64,000 bases of DNA from Heterodera schachtii (GCA_023374025.1 SIJG01000076.1:1-64000); one strand, 5' to 3'; shown: positions 11,422 to 22,971, counted from the stretch's first letter. Notes: generated from the sequence alone by a model not told the origin. Numbers and translations: made by a program.

Positions 11422-11684
11422 GCTTAATATAGCAATGTCAATTTTGTTCCATTGGTGGTAAATTGCACATTTCATGGCCACATTTTCCCACTCGGCCCAT
11501 TTGTGTGCATATTGGCCAATGATTGGACGGCGGACCAACAAAAATGGTCGTTTTTGTCAATCGCTTTTTTCAACAGCAACCATTCACCAGTCAATTGATT
11601 GGTCAGGTCAGATCAAATTGTGGTACGGGGCCATAAATCTGCAGAATGACAATGAAATAATGAGTGCATTTTTCGAAATTGAAA
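11422..11684 (-). pseudogene. F-box-like C-terminal fragment, copy 2
   Basis: Second copy of the fragment at 3.07-3.35 kb. The duplication edge removes the last few codons (the GIGDG end and stop are missing here), and one A is lost in the run at about 11538-11542, so the frame is broken a second time. Confidence 0.6.
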
Positions 11685-12640
11685 TAACGAATAAAAGTGG
11701 GAACCAAATACAAAAAAAAAAGTAAAAATATGCCGGAAAATTTGCATTTTCAAATTTACATTGCTTTTTTGCAGCGCGTTTTGTTCAAAAAATTTTTGGG
11801 GAACAAGGCGCAGGGCGTCCGGCGGTGCCGCTAGGCGCCGCCGGGAAAAAATATTAATTTGTTAAGAGATTTTTGTCCAAAAATGACCAAATTTACCGAT
11901 TTTGAGCAAATTTTTCAAGAAAATTAATTTTAGAGCACGGCGGTGCCGATCGGCGCCTTCGCAAAATTTTTTGAAAACTTCAGAGTGATTTATGAACAGA
12001 AATTGTACAAAAAGTACTAATTTTTTGAAATAAATTTGAAAAAAAAATTTCTGAAAATTCCCGACCTTTTATCAAAAATTTCGGAAATCGGAATTCCGAC
12101 GACGAAAATTTTTTCTTTAATCGGAAATTGGAATTTAGACCCCAAAAATGTCGGAAATCGCAATTCCGTGCCATCCCTGGTGTTGGTGATGCCCTCGGCT
12201 GCCTGTTAATTTGACCACTCCACAGATAATTTTCACCAAGAATGGACACCTTTTGGTTATTTAAAAATTAATTTTAGATTTTATAAATTAATTATTTTTC
12301 AGATACGATCATTTATTAAAATTAATATATTTTTTGGTAATCTTTTATTTATTTATTTATTCAAAAATAAAAATAACCAAAGAAGGGCATGTGCCACTTA
12401 CACTTTTGGTGGAAATCAGGTCAAATAAGTAATAGTGATGAATCAAATGACATTTGGAATAAGAAATGAGATAAGATGGGTTGTTGTATAGAGACAATTG
12501 AATTTGAGTTGAAGAAGCGGCGAAGTCAGACCTCCAGCAAATAAAAATTTGATTTTAGTGGGAGTTGGAGAAAGATTTTTGGGGAGAATATTGGTAAAAA
12601 AGTTTTGGTATTTGAGGAAATTGTTGGAGGTCTTGGAGAA

Positions 12641-13336
12641 CTATTTATTGAAAAGATGGGGATATTGTTTTTTGAGGGATTGTATTTCACGGAGATTTTT
12701 ATCGGTTGGTGGGAGTAATTTCAATCCTTCATAGTTGAGGACAATTAATTTTTCAAGAACAGCCTGGGATTTGGAATTGTCTTGAATGGCCTTATTCTGT
12801 TCTGGTTCAACTTCATTAGCGGGAGTTGCGGCATTTGCCTGTGGGAGCTGCACTGCTGGCGCCACGGGAGCTGGGATTTGTTGACGTTTTCGGACGCGTT
12901 CTTCGTACTCCTTCTTGAGCTGTTCTTTGGTCAGCGCCGGGCGGATGAACAGACGGGCCATGTTCTGTTGGGAACGGAGTCGAGCACGCTCATGCTTCCA
13001 TCCTCCGAGTGCCACGTGTTGGTGTGTCGGTGTTGGCATGACGACCTTGAGTGGGCGTGGTGTTGTTCGCTGCGGGTCGTACCGGCCGAGTCGAAAGACG
13101 GCGGTTGGTTCGGCCTCAACTTCAAGGTGGTCCAAGATTTTGGTGGTGGCTTCCCTGTCTTCATGAACACGCTCCGATGGGCAAGCGGCATTGCTTTCCG
13201 GGAGGCCAATGAACACCAATGTGCGTTGGCGTTCTTGCTCTGCGAGTGCGGCAGTGATTGGGTCCAGGTCCAGTTCGGGTGCCATTGAACGTTTGGCGGG
13301 AGGCGGAGTGATGTTTGCTGCGTTGGTTCGCTTCAT
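12641..13336 (-). CDS. Non-LTR retrotransposon ORF1-like protein (copy 2)
   Basis: 231 residues, differing from copy 1 at two visible positions (NKAIQDN for NKASQDN, YEGLKLL for YEGMKLL). Same RRM-like ORF1 core and same upstream and downstream sequence as part of the duplicated block. An upstream T insertion puts a stop between the upstream ATG and this frame, which fixes MKRTN as the start. No reverse transcriptase partner is seen. Confidence 0.6.
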   Translation of the reverse strand: MKRTNAANITPPPAKRSMAPELDLDPITAALAEQERQRTLVFIGLPESNAACPSERVHEDREATTKILDHLEVEAEPTAVFRLGRYDPQRTTPRPLKVVMPTPTHQHVALGGWKHERARLRSQQNMARLFIRPALTKEQLKKEYEERVRKRQQIPAPVAPAVQLPQANAATPANEVEPEQNKAIQDNSKSQAVLEKLIVLNYEGLKLLPPTDKNLREIQSLKKQYPHLFNK

Positions 13337-14986
13337 GTCGAATAAGTAGAAAAGAATAATTTTTTAATAAATTGGCCCAAAATTTGCACTTTTTCACACG
13401 ACGATACCTAATACACCCAATTTTTCTTAAAAAAATTCTTTCGAAATCGGAAATTTTGTTATTTTCATTGACAAATTTTCTGGGAACATTTTCGAATGAA
13501 TAATTACGCGCAGTTAAAATTTCAAATCGATCGGTTTATGGGAAGTGGTCAAACTCCCAAAAAATAGGGTGTCCCTATTCTAATGTTACACAGTGTATAA
13601 GTGAAAATTTCATCTTCCTCAGAGAGTTGCCAAATCGAATTTGAAAATGGGCCCAAAGTTCGCCTTAATTTTGTCATCAGAGTGACCCAAAGAAACGAAG
13701 GGATTAAGTGAATCATCAGCAAAAGATGGAGCAACCAGAAAATCAGAGAAATCTGTGAAAATAATAAATGAAAAAGATTAGATAAAACACAATTGTTAAG
13801 TGATTTTCGACAATTTAAACATAAAATCAATCAGCTGATAATTTAAGATTTGCTTAATTTTATATTAATTTGCCAACCCAAATGTTGTCCATTCCTCGTG
13901 AAAAAGAACTGTCGAGTGAATAAATGGACACCAATTCCTACGGTATCGTCAACACCGTAGGAATATTGGGCGTTCTTTCCTTTTCTTATTCCGTTAATCA
14001 AAAACTCTCCATCACTGTCAATTGCAAAAGTGCCCTTTCGGATTCGAATTGTTCCATCCAATTTGTTCTGCTGTTTGACTGCAAATCCGATGCTAATGAA
14101 CCAACTGAAAAATTAATAGTTCTAAGGGATTGAATATGCTAATTTTTTACCTAATTTTTTTGACTAAAATTTCGTAGTAAAAAATGTCGGACGAATCCTT
14201 GTTCGGCAAAATCGGATATTTAGCAAAGACGGAATAAAAATAACCTTAAGAAAAAAAAAAGATTTATAAAAAATTTAAAAAATACCAGAATTAGTTCCCT
14301 TATGATGGACAGTCAGACTTTTATTGCCAATGATTTCGAGTTTCTCATGACAAACATTGGCATCCCAATAATTTTGTCGGAAATTTAAAAGTGCCTTAAA
14401 ATAATTCATATAAAATTATTTTAAATAAAATTATTTATATACATAAATAAAAAAATATTTTTTACTCCTTAATTCACCTTTCTCTCGTTTTGTTCTTTCT
14501 TCAATTCATTGACTTTTTCCAATAAAATCTTTTGATCATTTTGCATTTTTGAGAATTGGTCCAAAGTAGCTAAATTGATTTTTATATTTTAAAAATGAAA
14601 AAATAAATTAAATATTAAATACAAATTTAAAAAAAACTGGAATTTTATTCTTTTTGTCGTTTTTTCGTGCTGTTGCTTTTGCTTCTTTTCCAATTCACTG
14701 GTTTTTTTTTTCAAAATTTTTGACAATTACATAATCAATTCAATTTCGAAATTTAATGATAATTATATTTAAGAGTTGATTTTATTTTCGTTTTAATTTG
14801 TCTGAAATTAAATTGAAAACCAGTAATAATTCAGACCTTGAAACCCTAATTTGTAAGGTGGTTTTATCTGAGAAAATGAATTCCATCTGACCATTGTTAA
14901 ATTTTTTTAAAAGAACTTACTAAAAGTAATGATCGAATTTTAGCTTTTTTTTGTTCTCGGTTTTGCGAACTTTTTGCTTTTTAATA

Positions 14987-15712
14987 CAGGGTTTCTATCT
15001 GTCCTGATTTATCAGATTTGTCCTGATTTGGAGGGTCCAAATCTGATAAAATGAAATGTCCTGATTTGTCAGATTTGTCCTGATTTGGAGGTAGCGACCA
15101 AATTTTGTCCTGATTTCTTAAATAAACGCATACTTTTGAAATTTTGTGGCATAAAGTCATTAATTTATCAAAAAAAAATCTAAGATTTTTGGCAAAATTT
15201 GGTCATTTTTTGACAAAATTCTGTTAAAATTGCACTAAAAATTTCACGGCGGCGCCTATCGGCACCGCCGGACGCCCGCCCCTCCCTGTCCATACCCCAA
15301 AATTTTGAAAAAATTTACGGCAAAAAAAAGCGTTTTTAAACGCAAGGAAAAGTCGTCGCTTGGCCTTTAATTGCAAAAATTGGCCTTTTTTGGTGAAAAT
15401 CTGTTAACAAATCAGAACGAAATCACAAAAAAATTTTCCGGCGGCGCCTATCGGCACCGCCGGACCCCCTTCCCTCGCCCGTTCACCAAAAGTTTAATGC
15501 ACTGAAATTTACGATTTGCCTTATTTCCTCCCCAAAATTGTTAAAATCGATAATGGGAGACGAAAATATGATATTTGATACATTTCTGATCGAATAAATT
15601 TTAAAAATAACCGATTTGAAGCAATTTTGCCAAATGTCCTGATTTTTGACCCCCAAATCTGATTTTTTGGGTATGGTGTTCTGATTTTGAAAAATTTTCG
15701 ATAGAAACCCTG
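14987..15712. mobile_element. hAT-type MITE (copy 2)
   Basis: Same element, same insertion site and same TTTTAATA target duplication as at 6650-7376; it was copied with the host block rather than inserted twice. Confidence 0.85.
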
Positions 15713-16799
15713 TTTTAATATGCAATTTTCAATTTTATCAGTGTAAGTTATTCACGGAAAAACTGTGAATTGGCCCCGTAATTCGTTACCGAGAAAACCA
15801 TGAAATTCATGGCAACCGTGAGTCACAGAACCCTCTAGTATCTCCCCCTCCCCTATTTTTAATACATATTATTACATACATTATAATTTTAAATTGCCAT
15901 AATTCTTTTAATTTCCATTACCATATTTCTTCTTCTCACCCTCTTTTTGCTCTTCCATTTTGGCAACCTTTCTTCTTCAGAGCATTGAGTTCATCCATCA
16001 CTTCTCTTTGCTTCAATTCGGCTTTAAGTGCCCTCTGAAATTAAAGTTTCATTGAATTTTATAAGTTGATCGAATATGGATGGACCTGACCCATATACGG
16101 TTTTTTATGCATTACGCGTTTTACGGCTATTTTGCCCGTAAGTCCGTACTCCGTAGTTGCTCAGCCCGTAGCTCTTACCCTTATGCATACAATTATTGAA
16201 CGTGTTACTGGTTATTTCAACTGTAATCTATTTTACTGATTAAAAGTTTTAACACTCTAAGTAATTATGGGGGCGTTTCACAAACAATGAGTTTTTTTAT
16301 TCCCTAAGTACTTATCCCGAATGAAGCTCAGATGCAACTCTTACCCTTATCCATACATTCGAAAAATTTCGGTCTCTAATAAAACCCACATTTTCGAGCT
16401 CCAATTTGGTGACGTTCAGTTCCATTTCCATCTTTGCATATTTTTCTTGAAATTTCTATAATTAAAAGAAAAAAAAATCAATCAAAAGCATATTAATAGG
16501 TTAAATAGTCGAGGGGATCAACCCGACCAGATACGAACGAACTCCAGCAGGGGGTGGGTTCGGACATTAAAATTAAGAAGTCCTCCAGTGTTTGTAACAC
16601 CGTTTTTTTACTTTCCAAACTGCTTTATTTGCGACGTGCGTTTAATCGCGAAAATATGGACATCAATTTTGCCTAATTGAGGGTATTTTCTCCAAATTTC
16701 TTCAGATTCGGTTAATGTAATCTAAAACTATCAAAAATGACTTAGTTCAAGAAAAATAAGTAATAAAGCTGTCTACTAATTTTTAGTTAAGTAAAAAAT

Positions 16800-17090
16800 T
16801 GCGCTGATCACGAATTTGAGCCCTGGTTTTGCAAGACCTTCATTTTGTCGGTGAGTTTTCATCAATTATCATAAAAAATAAACCAAAGCCAAGCGGACTC
16901 GAACATTAAAGGATTATTAATTAAATTTAAAAAAATCGTAAAAATAATGATTTCTATAGATATAACTCATTCGAAAGCTCTTTTTAAGCTCTACAAATCT
17001 GTGTATGAGTTTTTTGCGTCCCTTTAATTTTTTTCAATGGGAGAAATCATGTAATTGATGAAAAATCATAGATAAATGATTTGAAAACCT
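16800..17090. repeat. Interspersed repeat family A, copy 1
   Basis: Shares word order with 38104-38460 and in part 41650-41760: 'gcgctgatcac', 'gattttgcaa...gcc', 'atcaatt...ataaac', 'gccaagcggactcgaac', 'cattcgaaagctctttt', 'gtatgagttttttgc'. The 'ggactcgaac' box looks like a tRNA B-box in reverse, so a SINE-like origin is possible. It lies in intron 1 of SPRY copy 2. Confidence 0.5.
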
Positions 17091-17889
17091 TAGCACTGAT
17101 TCCTGTTCAGCTTATTCTTTAGCCTAGAAAATTTGCTTATTAAATTTATTTTTTCGAGAAAACCACAAAATTTTACATTGCCCGGATTTCCATATAATGG
17201 AAGCCTTAATGTTCATATCAATTCCCATCAAAATTCACCTTCTGCTGCTGATGATCAGCAATTGAAGGCCCCCCACTGCTTCCCTCAGTTTGGCCATTGT
17301 CTTCTCCCATAAAAGCATCTCTTCTTCGTTTCGGCATTTAAAAAAAGATTTAAAATAAAGAAATAAACACAAATAAAAGAAAAATCGATGAAATTTGCTT
17401 TGTGGTAGTGATCGGCGGAGAGTGAATTGATGTGCAGTCTCTTCTCTCCCCAGCAACACGAGACTGGTGAATTATTTAATATTAGTTAGAGATGCAGAAA
17501 CGGCTAGAGAAATTATTACAATTCACAGCAGTCATAAGACAGAGATATTGAAAAAGGCAGACAAACAAAAATATTTACGCTGCATTATGGGCCCGCTCAA
17601 CTGTGCTGACAAATGAGAAAAGGTATACCGGCTTTTGCACCTCGACACTTGCGCCGCCCAGTAAGAATAGACATTACGCAAAATCGATTTGCACCGTTCT
17701 AAGTAATCCAATAAGTTTTTTTTAAACTAAAATTTGTATCTATAAATATGGCTTATGATTTTTGTTTTCCTTTTGTAATAAAAATTGCTGAATTAGTTAA
17801 ATGATCATATAATTATTTCTACAATTTCAAGTTCATAATGAAAGAAAATTAAGCAGTTTTTAAGCATAAAAAGACAATTAATTATTTGG

Positions 17890-18625
17890 TAAATATTAAT
17901 CATAGCACCCAGACTCAGAATTGCTCAAAACCACCTTTATAGGTTTCCTTATGCGCTAAAAACGATTAAGCAATCAAAAATTTTGGCGCGCTTCAACTTT
18001 AAACCGGTTTTTGAACCGGTTCAAAATTCAAAAAATGAACAAAATGGGGCTCTCCTAAACTGTTTAAAGGATCAAACCCATACAAATTTGGTATCATTCG
18101 AGAGCTCATGACGAGTTACATTTAAAAATCCAAGAATAAAGTCATTTTGTTCATTTTTTGAATTGGTAAAATTCAGGAATACTCCTTTTTGAGGGCGCGC
18201 AGCGCCCGCCTTAGCGAGCATGCGAAGACGGAGCAAGTAGTGGGGCGAGACGGAGGGCGGAGGAAGCAGTCTGACGAGCGCCACAGGCGGTTGACTGCGG
18301 GGGCCAGAAGGGCCCCCGCCAATCAGTCAACCGCCTGCGGATCACGCGCGGACTTCTTCCGTAGCCCGTAGTCTCGCCCCACCTACTGGCCGCCGTAGTC
18401 GAGTGTGCGGTGTTTTGGCCAATAATTTAAGAATCAATTTTTATAAATTAGTGAGATATACCGGACATTTTGTTCACTTTTTTGAATTTTGAACCGGTTC
18501 AAAAACCGGTTTAAAGTTGAAGGGCGCCATTTTGATTGCTTAATCGTTTTCAGCGCATAAGAAACCCTATAAAAGTGATTTGAGCAATTTTCAGTCTGGG
18601 AGCTATGATTAATATTTTCCAATTA
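17890..18625. mobile_element. Inverted-repeat element with GC-rich core
   Basis: Arms of about 130-150 bp ('attaatcatagcacccagact...aaccggtttttgaaccggtt') at 17.89-18.05 kb and inverted at 18.47-18.62 kb. The unique core contains a 230-bp GC-rich island (18180-18415, with 'gagggcgcgcagcgcccgcc' and 'cggttgactgcggggg'-type words) that stands out in AT-rich DNA. A solo right-hand arm occurs at 53.6-53.76 kb. No transposase. The open frame through the GC core is not homologous to anything I know. Confidence 0.65.
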
Positions 18626-18689
18626 TTTTTATAATTAGTCCTCTATAGTGATGTTCTTTGGTTCTTTGATGCGGAAGAGCAAAAGATCA

Positions 18690-18762
18690 ACCCACGGTGG
18701 GACTCGAACCCACGACCCCAGCTCTCCGTGCTGTGCTCTAAACAACTGAGCTACGCAGGCAT
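18690..18762 (-). tRNA. tRNA-like sequence, probably pseudo-tRNA or SINE head
   Basis: Read on the minus strand it has a D-arm (GCTC...GAGC), a perfect T-arm (GTGGG TTCGAGT CCCAC) with a B-box, and a 7-bp acceptor helix with several G:U pairs. The anticodon loop ACGGAGA would have C instead of U at position 33, and the stem top is mismatched (apparent GGA). A T4 stretch follows. The deviations argue for a pseudogene or a tRNA-derived repeat. A covariance-model scan would settle it. Confidence 0.5.
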
Positions 18763-18839
18763 CCTCTCCCTTGCTCTCTTCTCTCTTTATCTTAGGAGGA
18801 GAATCACTCTTAATCTCTTTCACTTGCCATCGTGGCACA

Positions 18840-19574
18840 AGGAGAGAGTGACCGCATTTATCACACTATTTCTTATATATTTTAAATTTTATTCACATTA
18901 AAAATATTCCTTTTCATATTTTTGTACTCATTTTCTTATTATGTCATTGGATTTCTGGCGTGAATTATCATTTTTTTTCATACTTTTGTACTTAATTTCT
19001 TTTATTCTTTCCTTGGAATTAGTAGTAATCTATAAATATTATAATAATCATTTTTCTGCATAAAATTGTACTCATTTCTTTTTAATATAGTTGAATTGTA
19101 GCTATCTTAACTGATATGATACATATTTATTCTTAAAATTATATTTAAATTTTTTCTATTATGTTCATAGAAATCTATTTACAAACTGTGCATATAAATA
19201 ACTTGATTTTCTGCATAAAAGACCAACTGAACATTTAATTTATGTTTTAAGGTGACATAATGAAAATATTTATTTCATTATTTTGTTATATTTTGCGTCT
19301 TTGCCAATTTGCATGCAAAAGCATTATCGCCAAAAGATAAAGCAGGTGAATCTGTAAATTTGTAGAACTTTTTCTATTTTAATTATCACTCAATACCGTA
19401 AATGGCGTTCCTAAATAATTTCCTAAAATACAAAATTCCACTGGCTATGCCCCCCTTACCCAATCCATGAAATGGTTATGTTTATCCTCCTCTTCAATAA
19501 ATTTCGAATTTTAAGGAACCAGCAAAGGTAAATTGTCAAAATTCATTGGCAGACCAAATGGAGTAAGTGTTGAA
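18840..19574. other. AT-rich spacer, no gene recognised
   Basis: One short frame at about 19260 starts MKIFISLFCYILRLC (leader-like) but stops quickly and has no convincing continuation. Otherwise low-complexity A/T. Confidence 0.4.
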
Positions 19575-20275
19575 GAAAGAAGAATATACGGAAGTTCAAT
19601 TTTTGTTTGGGAAAGACGACAAATGGAGGCGAGTCAAAAAAAACATATCTTAAGCCAAGGATAAGCCAAGGGCTACACTTTTAGATCTTTTATAAATTTT
19701 GGAAAATTTGCAAATTTTTCTTCAAAATCTATAAACAAATTCATGTAAATATGAAAGTTTTTTATATAATCAATATGCCTCCGTTAGCTCAATGATTGAA
19801 TGCGCACGGATTGGGGTTTTGTAGCAGGTTCGATTCTCACCCGAATTCTAAAACATTTTCTAATTATAATTATTTTTTTATAGTAAAGTTATAATAATTT
19901 TTTTAGAATTTTTTAATATTGTTCCAGCTCATATTGCAATTCTCTCCAGTGCTTCCAATGTTTTTAAAGCAATGTTCCGTAACCATGATGATCAAATTGA
20001 AATCCTCAACATTGAAATGGGCCGTTCAAAACGGTGTTAACATTTATTTACACTAAACATTTAAACGGATTGGGTGCCAAAAATTGGTTGTACGTCTTAA
20101 TGGCTGGTAAAATGTATCAATTGGATTTTAAATAAATTGGTTTTTAATTATAGCCGACAATTATAACATCACTGACCTAGTTAATGAATGTGCCAACTTT
20201 CCCATTGAAAAATTACCAATGTTTCGTGGCTCTTGAAAAGGCTCTAGGCTCTGTTGCTCAATATGGAGGTAAGGA
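19575..20275 (+). pseudogene. BTB/POZ-domain gene remnant
   Basis: Pieces in three frames recover the BTB order: EEYTEVQFLFGKDD (19.58-19.63 kb), AHIAILSSASNVFKAMF (about 19.93-19.98 kb), then ADNYNITDLVNECANFPIEKLPMF (20.15-20.22 kb). These match the strand-helix core of nematode BTB proteins (Cul3 adaptor type). Stops and frameshifts separate the pieces, and a tRNA-like repeat sits between the first two, so this is a dead copy. Confidence 0.6.
19779..19850 (+). tRNA. tRNA-like sequence (SINE head or pseudo-tRNA)
   Basis: Has an A-box-like 'ttagctcaatgattgaatg' and a B-box 'ggttcgattc', but weak helices and an extended anticodon region. It interrupts the BTB remnant, so it most likely arrived as a tRNA-derived repeat. 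Confidence 0.4.
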
Positions 20276-21537
20276 AAGAATTTAAATACAAATTAATGGC
20301 ACTTGGAAGTTGTGCTGACAAATATGAAAATGTGATTAATATTGGGATGGTTAATAGGTTTTTGCATAATTCCTAACAATTTTATTTTAAAATCATAATA
20401 AATTCAATAATCAAGCAATTTTAATGAAATTTTGCCAGTTTTTTCTCATATATTAGCCTCAAATTTTGACCAATTGATTAGGGTTTTCACTTTGAGTTCA
20501 CACAATTAAATTTCCTTTATGCAAAGACTTATTCACCACCCCAATAATAAGAGCCCGTACAAGAAAAGATCAAGCACAGAGACCCTAAGACCCTCTTTAA
20601 AAAAATTTATTCGAAAAATTTGCTTAAGGATGTAAATTTATGGAAAATACGTTTTCAAATATAATCTTTACTATTCGATAATTCAAAATAATCATTTCCA
20701 TAATGACAAAAAATTTTACGGCTGTACTAATTTTTTCAAAAATTCAAGCAATTTTTAGAAATTTTTTGTCAAAATTTTAATATATACTTTTTGTCCATAT
20801 TTCAGCTTTTTGTCCATGTCTCGTCCATATTAAAATCCATTTTTTGGATTTTTTGTCCATATAAATCCGGGCCCATAAAAAATCCTAGAATAAATTCCAA
20901 ACCGAAAACATCGGTAAAATTTACAGTACTATCCACGATTAGTTAATCTAATGATTATATATATTTTATTTTATTCTAAGATTTTTCACTCCGCTGTTTT
21001 CGCTACATTGATCAAAATATCAAATGTTGCCACCGAATTTGATGTTTTTGCCTAAAAAGCGTAGCAAATTGGTTTTGTGTAAATATTTTGTTTTTCGCAG
21101 TTATTTTTTGACATTCAAAACATGGCCCAACTTTTTATACCTGTTGGGCCTGAATTTGTTTCTCAGTTTTTAACAAATTGGTATTTCTATGGAAATTTAA
21201 GGCATCATTTTATTCATTCGTTTAAACGTCCTCCTAGTTTGCATTATTCTCATCAGTATCCCCGACCCCTCGGCTAAAATACATTGGAATGAATTTCTCA
21301 TTGTTGAGCTTCTCCCCGCCCCCCCCCCCCCCTCTCCGGAAAAGGTTTCCGGAGAGTGGGGAAGGGGGAACGATGTGGATGGAGGTGAAACTATCTGCTT
21401 TCGCCCACCCATTTTTTTCCCACCCCACCCTTCTTTCGAGCAAGCGAATCAACTCGGAAAATTCATTTTATTAAATTTTTAAACAACATTTATCATTGAA
21501 ATGATAAGGTAATGAAAATTTTAAAAATAACTTTTCG
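20276..21537. other. Non-coding DNA with a C-homopolymer
   Basis: AT-rich with a C run at about 21319-21332 followed by the short inverted repeat 'ctctccggaaaaggtttccggagag'. Short frames over this area reflect the low-complexity run. Nothing coding is supported. Confidence 0.4.
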
Positions 21538-21539
21538 TT

Positions 21540-22060
21540 TACCCATTTTTTTCTGGTTTCAGTTGGATTTGCAATAATGACGTGTGGATTGTCATTCTCC
21601 CATCTTTTGAACGTCCCCAACTCGGCCTCAATTTGGCATTGCTTCCTTTCCGTTTCGATGCTTTGGTGGACAAGCATTTTGATGGAAAAACGATGGAATT
21701 GACACTTTTCAGAAAAATAAAAATTCGCAAGGGCGAAGAAGCAAAACCGAAAGTGTCAGTATGGATTGATGGAAAATTGATGGATTTTCCGTTGCCGGAC
21801 CGTCCGCTGCCCAAAAAAAATAATAATTTTTGAAGCGTTTACCCGTGAATTTGGCCCATTTTTACGACAAACATTCACGCTTTGGGCTTTGCCGGCGGTC
21901 GTTGTAATTTGGATAAGTTGCGTCGTCACTTGTCGCGACAATTCTCACCGACCTCAATCAATTGAATTCAATTGATTCCGGAGATCTTTTACCCAATGTG
22001 GTCACTGATAATGGACCAAATGAAAGTGAAATGTATACTCTATCTTAATTTTGGACAAAA
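21540..22060 (+). pseudogene. F-box-like family remnant
   Basis: After an acceptor (tttcag|ttgg) the frame gives WICN..VWIVILPSFERPQLGLNLALL then VDKHFDGK, the F-box-like helix block, and FPLPDRPLP. The later domain continues in other frames (TNIHALGFAGG, RHLSRQFSPT), so the middle is deleted and frameshifted. Confidence 0.65.
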
Positions 22061-22303
22061 ATCATACCTTATGACAGGTACTACCGTTTAATGTTATTCT
22101 AAATGATTTGTTTTAATTTATTCTATTACTAAAATGTTTTATTTGTTTTTATTCATTACTTTTAATAAAAACTAACTTTCGTCTTAACGGACTAATACTT
22201 GTGCCGGAACGATAAAATGATTGAGAAATGACAGACATTTATTATAAAATTGCTTCCTTCAAGAAGTCATACTTAATTCAAAAACGAATTATTAGTTTAA
22301 AAG

Positions 22304-22444
22304 ATGGATAGTCATTTTGAGACTTGTAAAGCCGTTGAAAACAAAACTTTGGCCGAATGGCTATACTGTATTTTAGTGTCTCGGTTTTGGTTAGTAGCAC
22401 TAATAACTGTAATTTTTTATCTTTCAATTCCTCAATACGAATAA
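22304..22444 (+). CDS. 46-residue single-TM microprotein
   Basis: Opens MDSHFETCKAVENK and carries one hydrophobic segment (about residues 20-42: LYCILVSRFWLVALITVIFY), stop at 22442-22444. No family recognised. It is the first of four tightly spaced intronless frames; 52 bp separate it from the protease frame. Small membrane proteins are common in dsDNA viruses and virus-like transposons, which is the only reason to give it weight, because a 141-bp frame could be chance in this DNA. Confidence 0.35.
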   Translation: MDSHFETCKAVENKTLAEWLYCILVSRFWLVALITVIFYLSIPQYE

Positions 22445-22496
22445 TACACAAACTATTCCGTTTACATAGAGAAGAAAATAGAAACTAGATCAGATT

Positions 22497-22928
22497 TTGT
22501 CACAGAATACCAAGACGAAAAGAGAATATTTGGGATGTTTTCCTTGCGACAAAATCCCATACAAAAACAACAAATTTCCGTCAGCTCTGGTAGCGAACAA
22601 CGATCCGTCAAATAGGGAGGGCTCACATTGGATCGCGATTTTTATTGAAGATGACGAAACAGTATATTATTTTGATAGCTTAGGCCGAAACCCGAATAAA
22701 TGTATTAATATGTTTTTGAGAAAATTTAAGCAAATAATTTTAAATAAACCTACTTTTCAAACGATTTTTAGCGAAAATTGCGGGTATTATTGTATTTATT
22801 TTATTTATCGCATGTGTTGTGGAGGAGAAAATTATAAAAAAACTTTTGAAAATTTGTCTCTTAAATTGGTAAATATGGATGATTCTGATTTGTTTGTAGT
22901 TATGTTTGTTAAACGAATGTTGAAATAA
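22497..22928 (+). CDS. Adenain/Ulp1-like cysteine protease, Polinton- or virus-type
   Basis: About 143 codons, intronless. It shows the adenovirus-protease-like order: LGCFPCDKIP, VANND...GSHWIAIF (catalytic His), YYFDSLGR (acidic residue), then a Gln-containing stretch before NCGYYCIYF (catalytic Cys). In this family (MEROPS C5/C48 type, adenoviruses, Polinton/Maverick elements, some large DNA viruses) the enzyme matures capsid proteins. No ATG lies upstream in frame: a stop is found about 7 codons before the first block, so the true start is non-AUG, spliced in or lost. All catalytic residues appear to be present. Host Ulp1/SENP origin is the alternative, but host genes of this type usually have introns and a longer N-terminus. 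Confidence 0.6.
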   Translation: MSQNTKTKREYLGCFPCDKIPYKNNKFPSALVANNDPSNREGSHWIAIFIEDDETVYYFDSLGRNPNKCINMFLRKFKQIILNKPTFQTIFSENCGYYCIYFIYRMCCGGENYKKTFENLSLKLVNMDDSDLFVVMFVKRMLK

Positions 22929-22971
22929 AAGTATTTAAAGAATGTGTATTTAATCATTATTTTTTTGTAAA

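Larger units (their letters stand above)
11422..15928. repeat. 4.5-kb direct duplication, copy 2
   Basis: Partner of 3087-7592, same orientation, offset about 8.33 kb. 3.8 kb of unrelated DNA separates the copies, so this is a dispersed tandem rather than a head-to-tail repeat. Confidence 0.9.
13619..17337 (-). pseudogene. Coiled-coil SPRY-domain gene, copy 2, frameshift in exon 3
   Basis: Exons (minus): 17337-17239 (MPKRRRDAF...), 16455-16390, 16034-15922, 14569-14478, 14394-14286, 14244-14151, 14104-13878, 13752-13619. Exons 4-8 lie in the young duplicated block and match copy 1. Exons 1-3 are diverged paralogues (for example KFQEKYAKMEMELN against KLHEKCAKMEMELN). Exon 3 is 113 nt instead of 112: an extra base near 15966 changes 'aaaaaggtggcc' to 'aagaaaggttgcc' and runs into a stop. 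The same change creates a possible GT donor (AAAG|GTTGCC) in the phase needed to join exon 4, which would give a slightly shorter coiled coil. It may therefore be a pseudogene or a gene with shifted splicing. Introns 1 and 2 are larger than in copy 1 (about 780 and 355 bp) and unrelated to it. Confidence 0.7.

Noticed and set aside
18690..18762. Functional tRNA-Ser (GGA)
   Set aside because: Lacks U33 and the long variable arm of tRNA-Ser; called only as tRNA-like.
18635..18838. Minus-strand frame over the tRNA-like sequence
   Set aside because: It translates a tRNA-derived stretch (the RVPPW pattern typical of translated B-box regions), not a protein gene.
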